A stretch of 64,000 nt of DNA from Bacteroidales bacterium F22 (GTDB lineage Bacteria; Bacteroidota; Bacteroidia; Bacteroidales; Bacteroidaceae): positions 1,302,001 through 1,366,000 of the forward strand of contig CP095414.1 in NCBI GenBank assembly GCA_029541985.1. Reading direction: 5' to 3'. Positions 8,607-17,455 of this stretch are shown in pieces. A program made the translations under genes and the position numbers. Under the pieces are notes generated by a model. That model did no database searches and had not been told where the DNA came from. It saw nothing but the letters and a program-made list of their open reading frames with translations. Positions within the stretch are counted from its first letter, which is position 1. Each line of letters starts with the position of its first letter.

Positions 8607-8640
8607 AGACTGATTACGTAGTTAATAAGACTGATTACGT
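8607..8640 (+). promoter_or_regulatory. Direct-repeat operator upstream of the iron operon
   Basis: The 13-mer AGACTGATTACGT occurs at 8607-8619 and again at 8628-8640, a 21-base period (two helical turns). The second copy ends 24 bases before the -7 element TAACTTTG, so it occupies the -33 position, where an AraC-type activator would touch RNA polymerase. No good TTTG box is present there, consistent with activator dependence. Confidence 0.65.
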
Positions 8641-8664
8641 TACATTAAATAAAACCCATACCCA

Positions 8665-8672
8665 TAACTTTG
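8665..8672 (+). promoter_or_regulatory. -7 element of the iron operon
   Basis: TAACTTTG matches TAnnTTTG; the ATG of the receptor gene lies 23 bases further, giving a short leader. Confidence 0.6.
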
Positions 8673-8694
8673 TTCCCAAAATTCAGAAAATAGT

Positions 8695-11067
8695 ATGATA
8701 CAAAAAATAATACTTTTATTTATGCTTGCGCTAACAACGGTCTCTTTATCTGGACAATCTCTTATTTCAGGTAGAGTATCTGATTCACATGATAACCCGT
8801 TGCCTGGAGCGACTCTATTTTTGATAGGTACCAAAACAGGGGCAGTTTCAAATAATGATGGATACTATACAATTAAGACAACAAACGAAGGGAATATCAA
8901 ACTAAAAGCTTCTTACCTTGGATTCGAAACTCAAATCATTGATATAGAATTAAAGAAAGGACATGATAAGTGCATTAATATTCAGTTAGAAGAAAATAGT
9001 GATAAACTTCAGGAAGTAGTCATTGTAGGAAAATCACAAGAGCAACTAAAACGTGAGACACCTATCAGAACTGCCGTTGTAGACATAAAAAAAATTCAAG
9101 CTCAATCGATAAGTCTACCTCAAATAATGAACCAGGTATCTGGTGTAAGAGTTCGAAAGAATGGAGGAGTTGGAAGTAGCACAGATATCAGCATAAATGG
9201 GTTACATGGAAATGCTATTCGTTTTTTCAGAGATGCGGTACCTCTTGATTACCTAGGAAATGCTTTCAATCTCAGTTTACTTCCAATTGATCAAATAGAA
9301 AATATAGAGATTTACAAAGGCATTTTACCTACAGAACTTGGAGCTGATGCGTTAGGTGGAGCAGTAAATCTGATTTCGCGTAAGAGTCAAAAAAACAATC
9401 TAGCGATGACCTATAGTATTGGTTCCTTCAACACAAATCAAGTTTCAGTAAATGGTTATCTTTCTATTCCTAAGACGAAATTATTTGTCGATATTTCATC
9501 CTACTATGTAGCTGCCGACAACAATTACAAGATTCAAGCTGAGATAGCTGATGCTGTTACTGGTAATTTGAAAAAAACAAATGTCAAGCGCTTTCATGGA
9601 GGAGTAGAAAGCGGATTCATGGAAGTAAAAACAGGTGTTAAAAATACTAAGATAGCCGATTTATTTGAAGTGGGAATAGTTCTTTCTAACATCAATAAAC
9701 AAAGACAAAACGATATTAGAATGCAACACGTATTTGGAGAAGTCATGTATTATGAAGATAGTCGAATCTTCACGACACATTACAAGAAGAAATTCAAAAA
9801 ACTAAATCTGGATATCTTTGGTGCATATAGCAAACTCAGGACTATAAATGACGACACACCAGCATACTCATACAATTGGCTTGGCGAAGCTACTCCGTAT
9901 GAATCAGAAAACCACACTGGCGAATCAGGTCTTTCACAGTCTTATAAGACTCTTCATACAGACTATATGCTTGGTAGAATCAATTTATCCTACAAGATAG
10001 GTGCAAATAGTCGATTGGATTTCAATCATAATCTCACGAATAAAAGGCGAACAGGTTCTGATCCATACGCCACACTTTATGATAACAAGTTAGATATACT
10101 ATCTATTCCTGCTAAATATGTAAAACAAGTTAGTTCTATCGGATTAACATCAAATTTATTGAGTAAACGAATAACAAATATTTTCACACTCAAAAGATAT
10201 CAAGTAAACACTCGTTCAGTCGCCTCAGTTTATGACTATTATGGTGATCCAACAAAAGTATCTGACACGAATTATGGCATTGCAAATTCAATAAAATACA
10301 ATTTCAATAATGACCAATATATACGTGTATCCTATGAGAAAGCGACACGCATCCCTGATGCAGGAGAGTACTTAGGAAAACCAGAAAGTGATATATTAGG
10401 TAATCCTGATTTGACACCAGAAAGAAGTGATAATATAAATATTGGAGGTTTTACTAAACTAAATCAAAATAAAACTTTATGGTTAGATCTAAATGCATTT
10501 TATCGCTATATCAAGGGCCAAATTATTCTGCAAAACTATACCCTTTACCAAAGTAAATACCAGAATACAGATGATACACAAGTACTTGGTACAGAATTTA
10601 CATTAAAGGGGAAACCAATAAATTGTCTGACCTATAATATATCTCTTACCTATCAAGATATTAGACGAAAGAATATTCAAGACGTAAAAAACAAATTACT
10701 CCTAAATGCTAGACGTCCCAATATTCCTTATTTCTTTGGGAATGTTGGTCTACGCTATAGTCCCACTAGCCCTTTTGTTTACGGGTTATGGCAGATATAT
10801 GGTAATTATACCTATGTAGAACAGTATTTATTAAATTCCATACCAAAATCTGAAGAACCTTCACTCTTTGGTAAGGCAGATTCGGATGCTAATATCATTC
10901 CCACCCAGAATGTAGTAGATTTAGGGGTTACCTATAGAAAAAAAGGACTACCCATATCAATCAATTTGGAACTAAATAATATTCTTAACACTAAGACATA
11001 TGATGGCTTTAGGGTACAAAAGCCAGGAATAAATTTTCGTTTAAAACTCAAGTATCTAATTAATTAA
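8695..11067 (+). CDS. TonB-dependent receptor, XusA-type (siderophore/iron uptake)
   Basis: 790-residue outer-membrane receptor. Signal peptide of about 20 residues ends LSGQS. Residues about 22-105 form a carboxypeptidase-regulatory-like beta-sandwich (SGRVSDSHDNPLPGATLFL...DGYYTI). The plug (about 115-230) contains IMNQVSGVRVRKNGG and LGADALGGAVNLISRK. The rest is a 22-strand-type barrel with PERSDNINIG and the terminal LNTKTYDG..LKLKYLIN. First gene of a three-gene operon with a DUF4374 lipoprotein and a PepSY membrane protein, the gene order of the Bacteroides xenosiderophore system XusABC. The receptor alone does not reveal the ligand; ferric enterobactin-like catecholates are an inference from context. 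Confidence 0.9.
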   Translation: MIQKIILLFMLALTTVSLSGQSLISGRVSDSHDNPLPGATLFLIGTKTGAVSNNDGYYTIKTTNEGNIKLKASYLGFETQIIDIELKKGHDKCINIQLEENSDKLQEVVIVGKSQEQLKRETPIRTAVVDIKKIQAQSISLPQIMNQVSGVRVRKNGGVGSSTDISINGLHGNAIRFFRDAVPLDYLGNAFNLSLLPIDQIENIEIYKGILPTELGADALGGAVNLISRKSQKNNLAMTYSIGSFNTNQVSVNGYLSIPKTKLFVDISSYYVAADNNYKIQAEIADAVTGNLKKTNVKRFHGGVESGFMEVKTGVKNTKIADLFEVGIVLSNINKQRQNDIRMQHVFGEVMYYEDSRIFTTHYKKKFKKLNLDIFGAYSKLRTINDDTPAYSYNWLGEATPYESENHTGESGLSQSYKTLHTDYMLGRINLSYKIGANSRLDFNHNLTNKRRTGSDPYATLYDNKLDILSIPAKYVKQVSSIGLTSNLLSKRITNIFTLKRYQVNTRSVASVYDYYGDPTKVSDTNYGIANSIKYNFNNDQYIRVSYEKATRIPDAGEYLGKPESDILGNPDLTPERSDNINIGGFTKLNQNKTLWLDLNAFYRYIKGQIILQNYTLYQSKYQNTDDTQVLGTEFTLKGKPINCLTYNISLTYQDIRRKNIQDVKNKLLLNARRPNIPYFFGNVGLRYSPTSPFVYGLWQIYGNYTYVEQYLLNSIPKSEEPSLFGKADSDANIIPTQNVVDLGVTYRKKGLPISINLELNNILNTKTYDGFRVQKPGINFRLKLKYLIN

Positions 11068-11079
11068 AAACAAATAAAT

Positions 11080-12306
11080 ATGAGAAAATCAAAATTGTAT
11101 TTTGTGGGAATGGTAATCACTGCTTTATCCCTAATCACAAGCTGTTCAACGAGTGAAGACACGCCAAGTATATCTGATGACACAAACAACACGGGATATG
11201 CGTTGTGGCTGATTACAGACACTGAAGACTTTAGTGGTATGCTACTGACTAGTAAAACCCCTTTTTCTGGAGAAATTGATCCTACCGAAGAGTCTTATTC
11301 ATTGTTGGGGGCTGCTAGAGATGCAGGTATTTCTTACCATGGAGATATTTACAATGTACATAATTCATCTGGTGATTCAGGTATCCAAAGGTATGTATAT
11401 AATCAAAATAAACTGAGTGATGCTGGTTTTATATCGGTAGGGGAAACATTGTTTACTTTTGAAGTTGTAAATGATACTAAAGGGTATTATACTGATGCAA
11501 ACAGAAGTACAACAGCTATTCAGACGTTCAATCCATCAACGATGTCACGCACTGGTGAAATTGATATTGCAAGTGCAATACAACCTTATATTACGGATGA
11601 TGTTACAAGTACTAGGTTAGGTTCATTTATGATTGAAAGCAATGGATATCTTTATACTCAGGTCAAATTTAATAATAGTGATGGTTACGAAGCCATAGAT
11701 AGTACGTTTGTAGCTGTATTCAATGTAAACACCGATAAATTCGTAAAGATGGCTATTTATCCTGACTATATATGGCTTGGATTTGAACGTAAAAATACAA
11801 ATTATGTACAAAAAGACGAAAATGGAAATATTTATTTATCTTCCCTAGCTGGAAATTTAAACGAACGTATGCACACGAGATGTTTACGTATCAAAGCAGG
11901 TGAAACCGATTTTGATAAGACCTGGAGTCTAGATTATGACGATATTATTGGAGAAAAAGGAAGTTTTGCAATGGGAGGAGGAGCTACCCTTAATGGCAAA
12001 CTTTATGTAAGGCTTAAAGAAACTGGTATGGCTGCAAACTGGAGTAATTCAATGGAAGAAAACATGTATGCATACGAAGTCGATATTAAGACGAAGATTG
12101 CCACTAAAATAGAAGGGATTCCAGGAAGTACTTCATCCGTATTATATAGTGTAAATGGCCCCGTTATAATCGACGGTTTGGTCTATTTTGCAGTCAGTTC
12201 ATCCAATTATCAAGGATATTACACCTACAATCCAGCAACTGGTGAGAGCAAAGAAGCTTTTAATATTAAAGGGGGGATACCTAGTCAACTGATTAAAATC
12301 AACTAG
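11080..12306 (+). CDS. DUF4374 lipoprotein, XusB-type
   Basis: 408 residues with a lipoprotein signal and lipobox ending at C22 (LITSC). The body consists of repeating beta-strand segments (GYALWLITD, GISYHGDIYNVH, TRLGSFMIESNGYLYTQVKF, GGGATLNGKLYVRLK, GPVIIDGLVYFAV), as expected for a beta-propeller. This is the DUF4374 family found beside TonB receptors in Bacteroidetes iron operons; XusB of B. thetaiotaomicron, a surface siderophore-binding lipoprotein, belongs to it. The gene starts 12 bases after the receptor stop, so the two are co-transcribed. Likely role: surface or periplasmic capture of the iron chelate handled by the receptor. Confidence 0.85.
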   Translation: MRKSKLYFVGMVITALSLITSCSTSEDTPSISDDTNNTGYALWLITDTEDFSGMLLTSKTPFSGEIDPTEESYSLLGAARDAGISYHGDIYNVHNSSGDSGIQRYVYNQNKLSDAGFISVGETLFTFEVVNDTKGYYTDANRSTTAIQTFNPSTMSRTGEIDIASAIQPYITDDVTSTRLGSFMIESNGYLYTQVKFNNSDGYEAIDSTFVAVFNVNTDKFVKMAIYPDYIWLGFERKNTNYVQKDENGNIYLSSLAGNLNERMHTRCLRIKAGETDFDKTWSLDYDDIIGEKGSFAMGGGATLNGKLYVRLKETGMAANWSNSMEENMYAYEVDIKTKIATKIEGIPGSTSSVLYSVNGPVIIDGLVYFAVSSSNYQGYYTYNPATGESKEAFNIKGGIPSQLIKIN

Positions 12307-12354
12307 TTTTAATGAGCAAATAAGTACAAACTTAGCACCTATACTAATATAAAT

Positions 12355-13461
12355 ATGACAATAAAAAAGTTTCTCTTCAAACTCCATTTATGGATTGGTT
12401 TACCTGGTGCAATCATTTTTTTCTTTATCTGTTTTACCGGAAGTCTATTTGTTTTCTCAGACGAAATTATGACAGCCGTAAACAAGCCCTATTCTTCTAT
12501 TGAGAAAGTGGGAACAGAGTGGATATCGATTGAAGAGATGGAAGAAAATGTACAAGCAACATTTCCTGAGAATCGAATCACATATATCACCGCAAGTAAA
12601 TCGAAAAATAGTTGTATTGACTTTCTTATTATGGGACCAGAAGGTCTTCAAGACATATTTGTCAATCCATATAATGGGAAAATCGTAGGACAAAGCAAGA
12701 TAGCTCAATTTTTTTACATTGTTGCACATTTACATAGCATGTTACTTTGGCGAGGACCAGGAGGATGGATAATAAAAATAGCTACATTGTTTTTTATAAT
12801 CACCCTAATTTCAGGACTATCTATTTGGTGGCCTAAACGAAAAAGTAAAAGAGCAATTAAACATGCTTTTACATACCAAACCAAAACAGCTTATAAACGT
12901 AAAATATTTGACTGGCATCGTGTATGGGGATTTTACGCATTGGGTATATTGTTATTTCTAAGTATAACGGGAAGTATTTTAGCTTTTAAGCCCTTATACA
13001 ATGCCGTCTCACGTACAGCTGGAGGTAAACCTGATGTAAATTTAATGAAAGCATATCCGATAGAAAAAACAAAAAAACCTATAGAAATAGGAAGCATTAT
13101 CAAGCATTATCTAAGACAACCTAATACAAAAAAGGTAAGGGTTTCTTTATTTCTTGCTGATAAATCAGCAGTCTATCGCTTACTTACAGGGACTGAAATT
13201 GGTATCATAACAAACAATGGAGCAACTCATTTTATTGATCAATACTCAGGAAAAGAGATAAAAAATGCTGGAGTAACAAAAGATTTTGAAGTCCAAAACA
13301 AGCTTATGCGCCTTCATACGGGTAAATATTGGGGTTGGTTTGGACTATTCATTACTTTTATTGGTGGATTATTAGGGTCATTCTTATCGATCACTGGAGT
13401 ACTAGTTTGGGTACAAAAGTCAAAAAATAAATCATTCCATATGACTAAAAAAAGACGATAG
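12355..13461 (+). CDS. PepSY-associated TM protein, XusC-type
   Basis: 368-residue inner-membrane protein of the PepSY_TM family. It opens with KFLFKLHLWIGLPGAIIFFFICFTGSLFVFSDE, then has membrane segments near residues 140-160, 190-212 and 320-350, with conserved HLHSMLLWRGPGG, DWHRVWGFYALG and MRLHTGKYWGWFG histidine motifs and large periplasmic PepSY loops. Related proteins sit in siderophore operons and are thought to act as ferric-siderophore reductases. It follows the DUF4374 gene by 48 bases. Reductase activity here is inferred from family; the histidines are consistent with haem binding. Confidence 0.87.
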   Translation: MTIKKFLFKLHLWIGLPGAIIFFFICFTGSLFVFSDEIMTAVNKPYSSIEKVGTEWISIEEMEENVQATFPENRITYITASKSKNSCIDFLIMGPEGLQDIFVNPYNGKIVGQSKIAQFFYIVAHLHSMLLWRGPGGWIIKIATLFFIITLISGLSIWWPKRKSKRAIKHAFTYQTKTAYKRKIFDWHRVWGFYALGILLFLSITGSILAFKPLYNAVSRTAGGKPDVNLMKAYPIEKTKKPIEIGSIIKHYLRQPNTKKVRVSLFLADKSAVYRLLTGTEIGIITNNGATHFIDQYSGKEIKNAGVTKDFEVQNKLMRLHTGKYWGWFGLFITFIGGLLGSFLSITGVLVWVQKSKNKSFHMTKKRR

Positions 13462-13476
13462 AAAGAGCAAATAAAA

Positions 13477-13521
13477 ATTAGGGTCATATTACACTTTTTG
13501 AAAGTGTAATATGACCCTAAT
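13477..13521. terminator. Bidirectional terminator between the iron operon and class I aldolase
   Basis: Perfect 21-bp inverted repeat (13477-13497 / 13501-13521) with a 3-base loop between two convergent genes. It is flanked by AT-rich sequence on both sides but lacks a long T-run, so efficiency is uncertain. Confidence 0.7.
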
Positions 13522-13552
13522 ATATAAAGTCCTCCATGTCTTTGAGATGCTA

Positions 13553-14572
13553 TCATTTCTCCATCGCGGCACTATACTTGCCTTGACGTGCTGCCCAATT
13601 ACACTTCGAACGAAGTAATAAGGCCTCTTGTGCTTTCGTTACATTAGCTGACTCTCCTCGCCATATACTAAGTGCTGGTTCTTGAATAGCACGTCCATAT
13701 GAAAAAGAAAGTCCCCAAGGTAATTTGCCCATAAATAATTTATTCATTGCATTTAAGCGTTCCGAAGCCAATTCACTAGATTGTCCACCTGAGAGAAACA
13801 TGATGCCTGGAACAGCTGCAGGGACAGTACGCAAGAAACACTGTACAGTGCCAACGGCTACCTCATCTACTCCTACTTGTTTAGAACAAGTCAATCCAGG
13901 AAGCACCATATTTGGTTTCAAAATCATCCCTTCGAGCATGACTCCTTGTTTGTTTAGTTGTTTGAAGACAGTCCGAAGCACTTCTTGAGTCACCGTGAAG
14001 CATCGTTCCATAGAATGACTACCGTTCATCAGAATCTCTGGTTCGACCATAGGTACGATACCAGCCTCTTGGCACAAGGCAGCATAGCGCGCAAGTGCAT
14101 GAGCATTTGCTTCGATACAAGCTTTGCTTGGTATACCATCTCCGATAGTAATGACTGCTCTCCATTTGGCAAAACGGGCTCCCATCTGAGCGTACTCAGT
14201 TAATCGTCCACGTAAACCATCTAATCCTTCAGTCACTTTTTCATGAGGATGACCGGCCATTGCTTTGGCGCCTTTATCCACTTTTATTCCAGGAATAATT
14301 CCTGCATCGGTAATCACTTTGACAAATGAAGTACCGTCTTTCTTTGATTGACGAATGGTTTCATCAAAAAGAATCACCCCACTGATATAGTCTCCCAAAT
14401 GAGGAGTAGTTAAGATCAATTCACGATACAATCTTCGAGATTCTTCTGTTTGAGAGATATTATATAGGTCGAAACGTTTTTTGATGGTTCCACCACTTTC
14501 ATCCATAGCCAAAATGCCCTTGTGATTTGCCACCAAGGCTTGGGCTGTCTTTATTAGTTCAATTTTGTTCAT
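13553..14572 (-). CDS. Class I fructose-bisphosphate aldolase
   Basis: Cleaves fructose-1,6-bisphosphate to DHAP and glyceraldehyde-3-phosphate by a Schiff-base mechanism. The 339-residue protein is of the animal/plant-like class I type: GILAMDESGGTIKKRF at residues 19-34, the KVDKG motif, FAKWRAV, MVEPEIL, and the Schiff-base lysine in EGMILKPNMV (about K228). FLSGGQSSELA and LSFSYGRAIQ complete the signature. It is unrelated in sequence to the class II aldolase also present at 58730-59725. No operon partner: the upstream gene is 156 bases away and the downstream one convergent. Confidence 0.95.
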   Translation of the reverse strand: MNKIELIKTAQALVANHKGILAMDESGGTIKKRFDLYNISQTEESRRLYRELILTTPHLGDYISGVILFDETIRQSKKDGTSFVKVITDAGIIPGIKVDKGAKAMAGHPHEKVTEGLDGLRGRLTEYAQMGARFAKWRAVITIGDGIPSKACIEANAHALARYAALCQEAGIVPMVEPEILMNGSHSMERCFTVTQEVLRTVFKQLNKQGVMLEGMILKPNMVLPGLTCSKQVGVDEVAVGTVQCFLRTVPAAVPGIMFLSGGQSSELASERLNAMNKLFMGKLPWGLSFSYGRAIQEPALSIWRGESANVTKAQEALLLRSKCNWAARQGKYSAAMEK

Positions 14573-14728
14573 ATTTGAAGTTTTTTGTGGGTTATTAAAA
14601 TCTTATCTGTAAGGTACAAAAAAGGATTGAAATAAACAACTAAATAACTGATTATCAACAAAATACGAAGAATAATGGCTGATAGAAGCGCATCTAACAA
14701 AGTTCAGATTACATCCCTGTTAAGAATA

Positions 14729-15178
14729 TCAGATAAGTTTGATTTTGACCACTGCTTTGCGTATCTTCCCTTCCCCAATAATAGGTGCATGAGCATCTTC
14801 TGGGAAGACAATAGCCATATCTCCAGGATATAAATCGACATAGGTACTTGGTTGCTCATCATACAAAGAAAAATCCTTCTGGAAATCATAGGCTTGCTTC
14901 AAAACACTCAAGTCTTCAAGTGCTTTCCAGCCAATCCGTTCGTGTCCTTCTAGTAAGATATGGATATCGAGATACTGTTGATGAACTTCCAATACTTGTG
15001 ATGCTTGAGATACGGCATCTTCTAGTGCATTATTGATAAAGACAGCATCACCATCCAACTCAATGCGTCCAAGAGGCATGGTCAATAAGTCATGGTCTTG
15101 CAAATAACTAAAGACCTTTTCAAACTGCTCATTTAATGGATAGATTCTCTTCGCATGTGCTAATTTCGCTATGTACAT
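14729..15178 (-). CDS. YhcH/YjgK/YiaL family protein
   Basis: 149 residues, cytosolic, cupin-like fold. Diagnostic motifs are EVHQQYLDIHILLEG with a metal-type histidine pair, and the C-terminal PGDMAIVFPEDAHAPIIGEG..RKAVVKIK. Relatives include the sialic-acid anomerase-type NanQ/YhcH and the beta subunit of evolved beta-galactosidase, suggesting a sugar-anomerase or sugar-binding function. The adjacent sulfatase, divergently oriented, would fit a role in host-glycan sugar use, but no nan genes are in view. Confidence 0.88.
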   Translation of the reverse strand: MYIAKLAHAKRIYPLNEQFEKVFSYLQDHDLLTMPLGRIELDGDAVFINNALEDAVSQASQVLEVHQQYLDIHILLEGHERIGWKALEDLSVLKQAYDFQKDFSLYDEQPSTYVDLYPGDMAIVFPEDAHAPIIGEGKIRKAVVKIKLI

Positions 15179-15366
15179 AATCGTTTTGATATTAACTATT
15201 TATATTCTTCAAGTCGGTAATAAGAAAAAGACAGTTGTTACTTATGCCCCTTTTTTACAATCGCGAAAGTTACACATTATGATTCTAATACATCACAAAA
15301 CAGCCGTTTTTCATCATAGCTAAAGAAGAAAACAAAACAAAAGGACCATTTGAAAAAGATTATTTG

Positions 15367-15374
15367 TATTTTTG
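15367..15374 (+). promoter_or_regulatory. -7 element of the sulfatase gene
   Basis: TATTTTTG matches TAnnTTTG, 56 bases before the ATG. A TTTG at 15349 is too close (14-base spacer), so the -33 box is uncertain. Confidence 0.4.
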
Positions 15375-15429
15375 TTGCCTACAGACGGCGGTCTTGACTA
15401 TTCAACTAATCAACTAAATACTTTTTATC

Positions 15430-17037
15430 ATGATTCATTTACAACAGAGTATCCTCTACACACTTACGGGGGCTGCTACTCTAACTTCGCTCGCTTCTTG
15501 CAGTAATGCCAAGAAAACAGAGGCACAAAAAAAATTCAACATCGTGTACATCATGACCGACGACCATACAGCTCAGATGATGAGCTGCTATGACAAACGG
15601 TACATAGAGACACCTAATCTTGACCGGATTGCCAAGGATGGAGTTCGCTTCACCAATAGTTTTGTCGCAAATTCACTAAGTGGTCCTAGCCGTGCTTGTA
15701 TGCTCACTGGAAAGCATTCGTGCGCAAACAAGTTCTATGACAACTCGACTTGCCTATTTGACTCGACTCAACAAACATTCCCTAAATTGCTCCAAAAAGC
15801 AGGCTATCAAACAGCCATCATCGGTAAATGGCATCTAGAGACACTTCCTACTGGATTTAATTATTGGGAGATAGTACCTGGACAAGGACAATACTACAAT
15901 CCTGATTTCATCACTCAACAAAATAAGACCATTCGCAAAAAAGGATATATTACAGACATCATCACTGATGATGCAATCGATTGGATGAACAATAAAAGAG
16001 ATAGGAGTAAACCTTTTTGCCTCTTGATTCATCACAAAGCAATTCATAGAGATTGGATGCCCAATGTAAAAGACCTAGGCATCTATGAAGATAAGACCTT
16101 CCCACTACCAGATAATTTCTACGATGATTATAAAGGACGTCCAGCTGCTGCTGCTCAGGAGATGAGTATCGAAAAAGATATGGACCTTATTTATGACCTT
16201 AAGATGCTTCGTCCTGATAAGGACAGTCGCTTAAAAAAAACCTATGAGTCATTTATTGGCCGTCTAGATAAGAACCAACGAGCTGCATGGGACAAATTCT
16301 ACAATCCTATCATCGATAAATTCTACAAAGCAGACCTCAAGGGTAAAGAATTGGCTAATTGGAAATACCAACGTTACATGCGTGATTACATGATGACTGT
16401 CAAATCACTTGACGATAATGTAGGTCGTGTCTTAGATTATCTCAAAGAAAACAATATGTTAGACAATACATTAGTCGTCTACACTTCTGACCAAGGATTC
16501 TATATGGGAGAACATGGTTGGTTTGATAAACGATTTATGTATGAGGAGTCTATGCATACCCCATTAGTTATGCATCTGCCTAAAGGATTTGATAGACAAG
16601 GAGATATTGATGAAATGGTTCAAAATATTGATTATGCACCTACATTCCTAGATTTAGCTGGGCTACCTATACCTAAAGATATACAAGGAGTATCACTACT
16701 TCCTCTTCTCAAAGGTGAGCATCCTACAGATTGGCGAACTTCATTGTATTATCATTTCTATGAGTATCCAGCTGAACATTGTGTCAAACGCCATTATGGT
16801 ATCCGAACTAGCCGATATAAATTGATTCATTTTTACAATGATATCGATGTGTGGGAATTGTATGATTTGAAAAAAGACCCTACTGAGATGCACAATATCT
16901 ATGGCCAGAAAGGTAATGAAGCGATAATCAAAGATTTGAAGAAACAATTATTGGATTTGCAAGTCAAATATAATGACCCAGTTCGATTTGGTCCTGATAA
17001 GGACAGAGCTGACTTAGGAATTTTTGCTAAGAAATAA
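15430..17037 (+). CDS. Sulfatase lipoprotein, Ser-type formylglycine active site
   Basis: 535 residues. A hydrophobic leader ends in the lipobox LASC (C24), so it is exported and probably membrane-anchored. The alkaline-phosphatase-fold sulfatase domain starts at about residue 36: metal ligands D44-D45 (TDDH), then the active-site motif SGPSRACMLTG with S84 at the position oxidised to formylglycine, then IGKWHLE and later TSDQGFYMGEHGWFDKR. A Ser instead of Cys at this position means maturation by an anaerobic sulfatase-maturating enzyme, not encoded in the window. The SLSGPSRACM context resembles the Bacteroides S1_11 group (GlcNAc-6-O-sulfatases of heparin and mucin); that subfamily call is a guess. 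A strong terminator follows. Confidence 0.9.
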   Translation: MIHLQQSILYTLTGAATLTSLASCSNAKKTEAQKKFNIVYIMTDDHTAQMMSCYDKRYIETPNLDRIAKDGVRFTNSFVANSLSGPSRACMLTGKHSCANKFYDNSTCLFDSTQQTFPKLLQKAGYQTAIIGKWHLETLPTGFNYWEIVPGQGQYYNPDFITQQNKTIRKKGYITDIITDDAIDWMNNKRDRSKPFCLLIHHKAIHRDWMPNVKDLGIYEDKTFPLPDNFYDDYKGRPAAAAQEMSIEKDMDLIYDLKMLRPDKDSRLKKTYESFIGRLDKNQRAAWDKFYNPIIDKFYKADLKGKELANWKYQRYMRDYMMTVKSLDDNVGRVLDYLKENNMLDNTLVVYTSDQGFYMGEHGWFDKRFMYEESMHTPLVMHLPKGFDRQGDIDEMVQNIDYAPTFLDLAGLPIPKDIQGVSLLPLLKGEHPTDWRTSLYYHFYEYPAEHCVKRHYGIRTSRYKLIHFYNDIDVWELYDLKKDPTEMHNIYGQKGNEAIIKDLKKQLLDLQVKYNDPVRFGPDKDRADLGIFAKK

Positions 17038-17157
17038 CAAGATGATTTTATCTTAATTTCATCGCTCAGTTCTCCTCTTTAACTATAGTGAAATAATAGC
17101 GCTTAAATAGAGACTGAGTTACTTTGTTCCTAAGGAAATAGTCCAACAGCTATTTTT

Positions 17158-17191
17158 AACCCCCTTAAATCTCATTTTAAGGGGGTTTTTT
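17158..17191 (+). terminator. Terminator of the sulfatase gene
   Basis: AACCCCCTTAAA (17158-17169), 6-base loop, TTTAAGGGGGTT (17176-17187), then T-run: a textbook intrinsic terminator 120 bases past the stop codon. Confidence 0.88.
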
Positions 17192-17455
17192 ATGTATTGA
17201 ACAAAATAAAAGGACAATTCAAAAGATAGATTTCGTTATCACGAAGTGTTACCAAATAGACGTAGGCTATTCAAAATATTGAATAGCCTACGTCACTGTA
17301 GTAAAGACCCTTGTTGTATGTTGGTATCATAGCCCTTCTATGTTAAGAGATAACAGTTCAGAGGATAAAGGGCTAAATCATTGCCTTCTCAAAAAGGAGA
17401 GCACGGATGAGATTCGTTAACTAGAAACTCTATGTACGATAAACTAATTAGTTTA
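17192..17455. other. Gene-free structured stretch between sulfatase and amt ends
   Basis: No gene is seen. It holds a perfect 16-bp inverted repeat with a 4-base loop (17259-17274 / 17279-17294) without a T-run, and a further complementary pair TAGCCCTT (17330-17337) / AAGGGCTA (17368-17375). Either may belong to the 3' end of the amt message, but neither looks like a standard intrinsic terminator. Confidence 0.5.

Noticed and set aside
11623-11811. Antisense small frames inside the iron operon (11623-11811, 12199-12387, 12457-12729)
   Set aside because: They are shadows of conserved genes on the other strand, with no promoter element in the right place and no recognisable domain.
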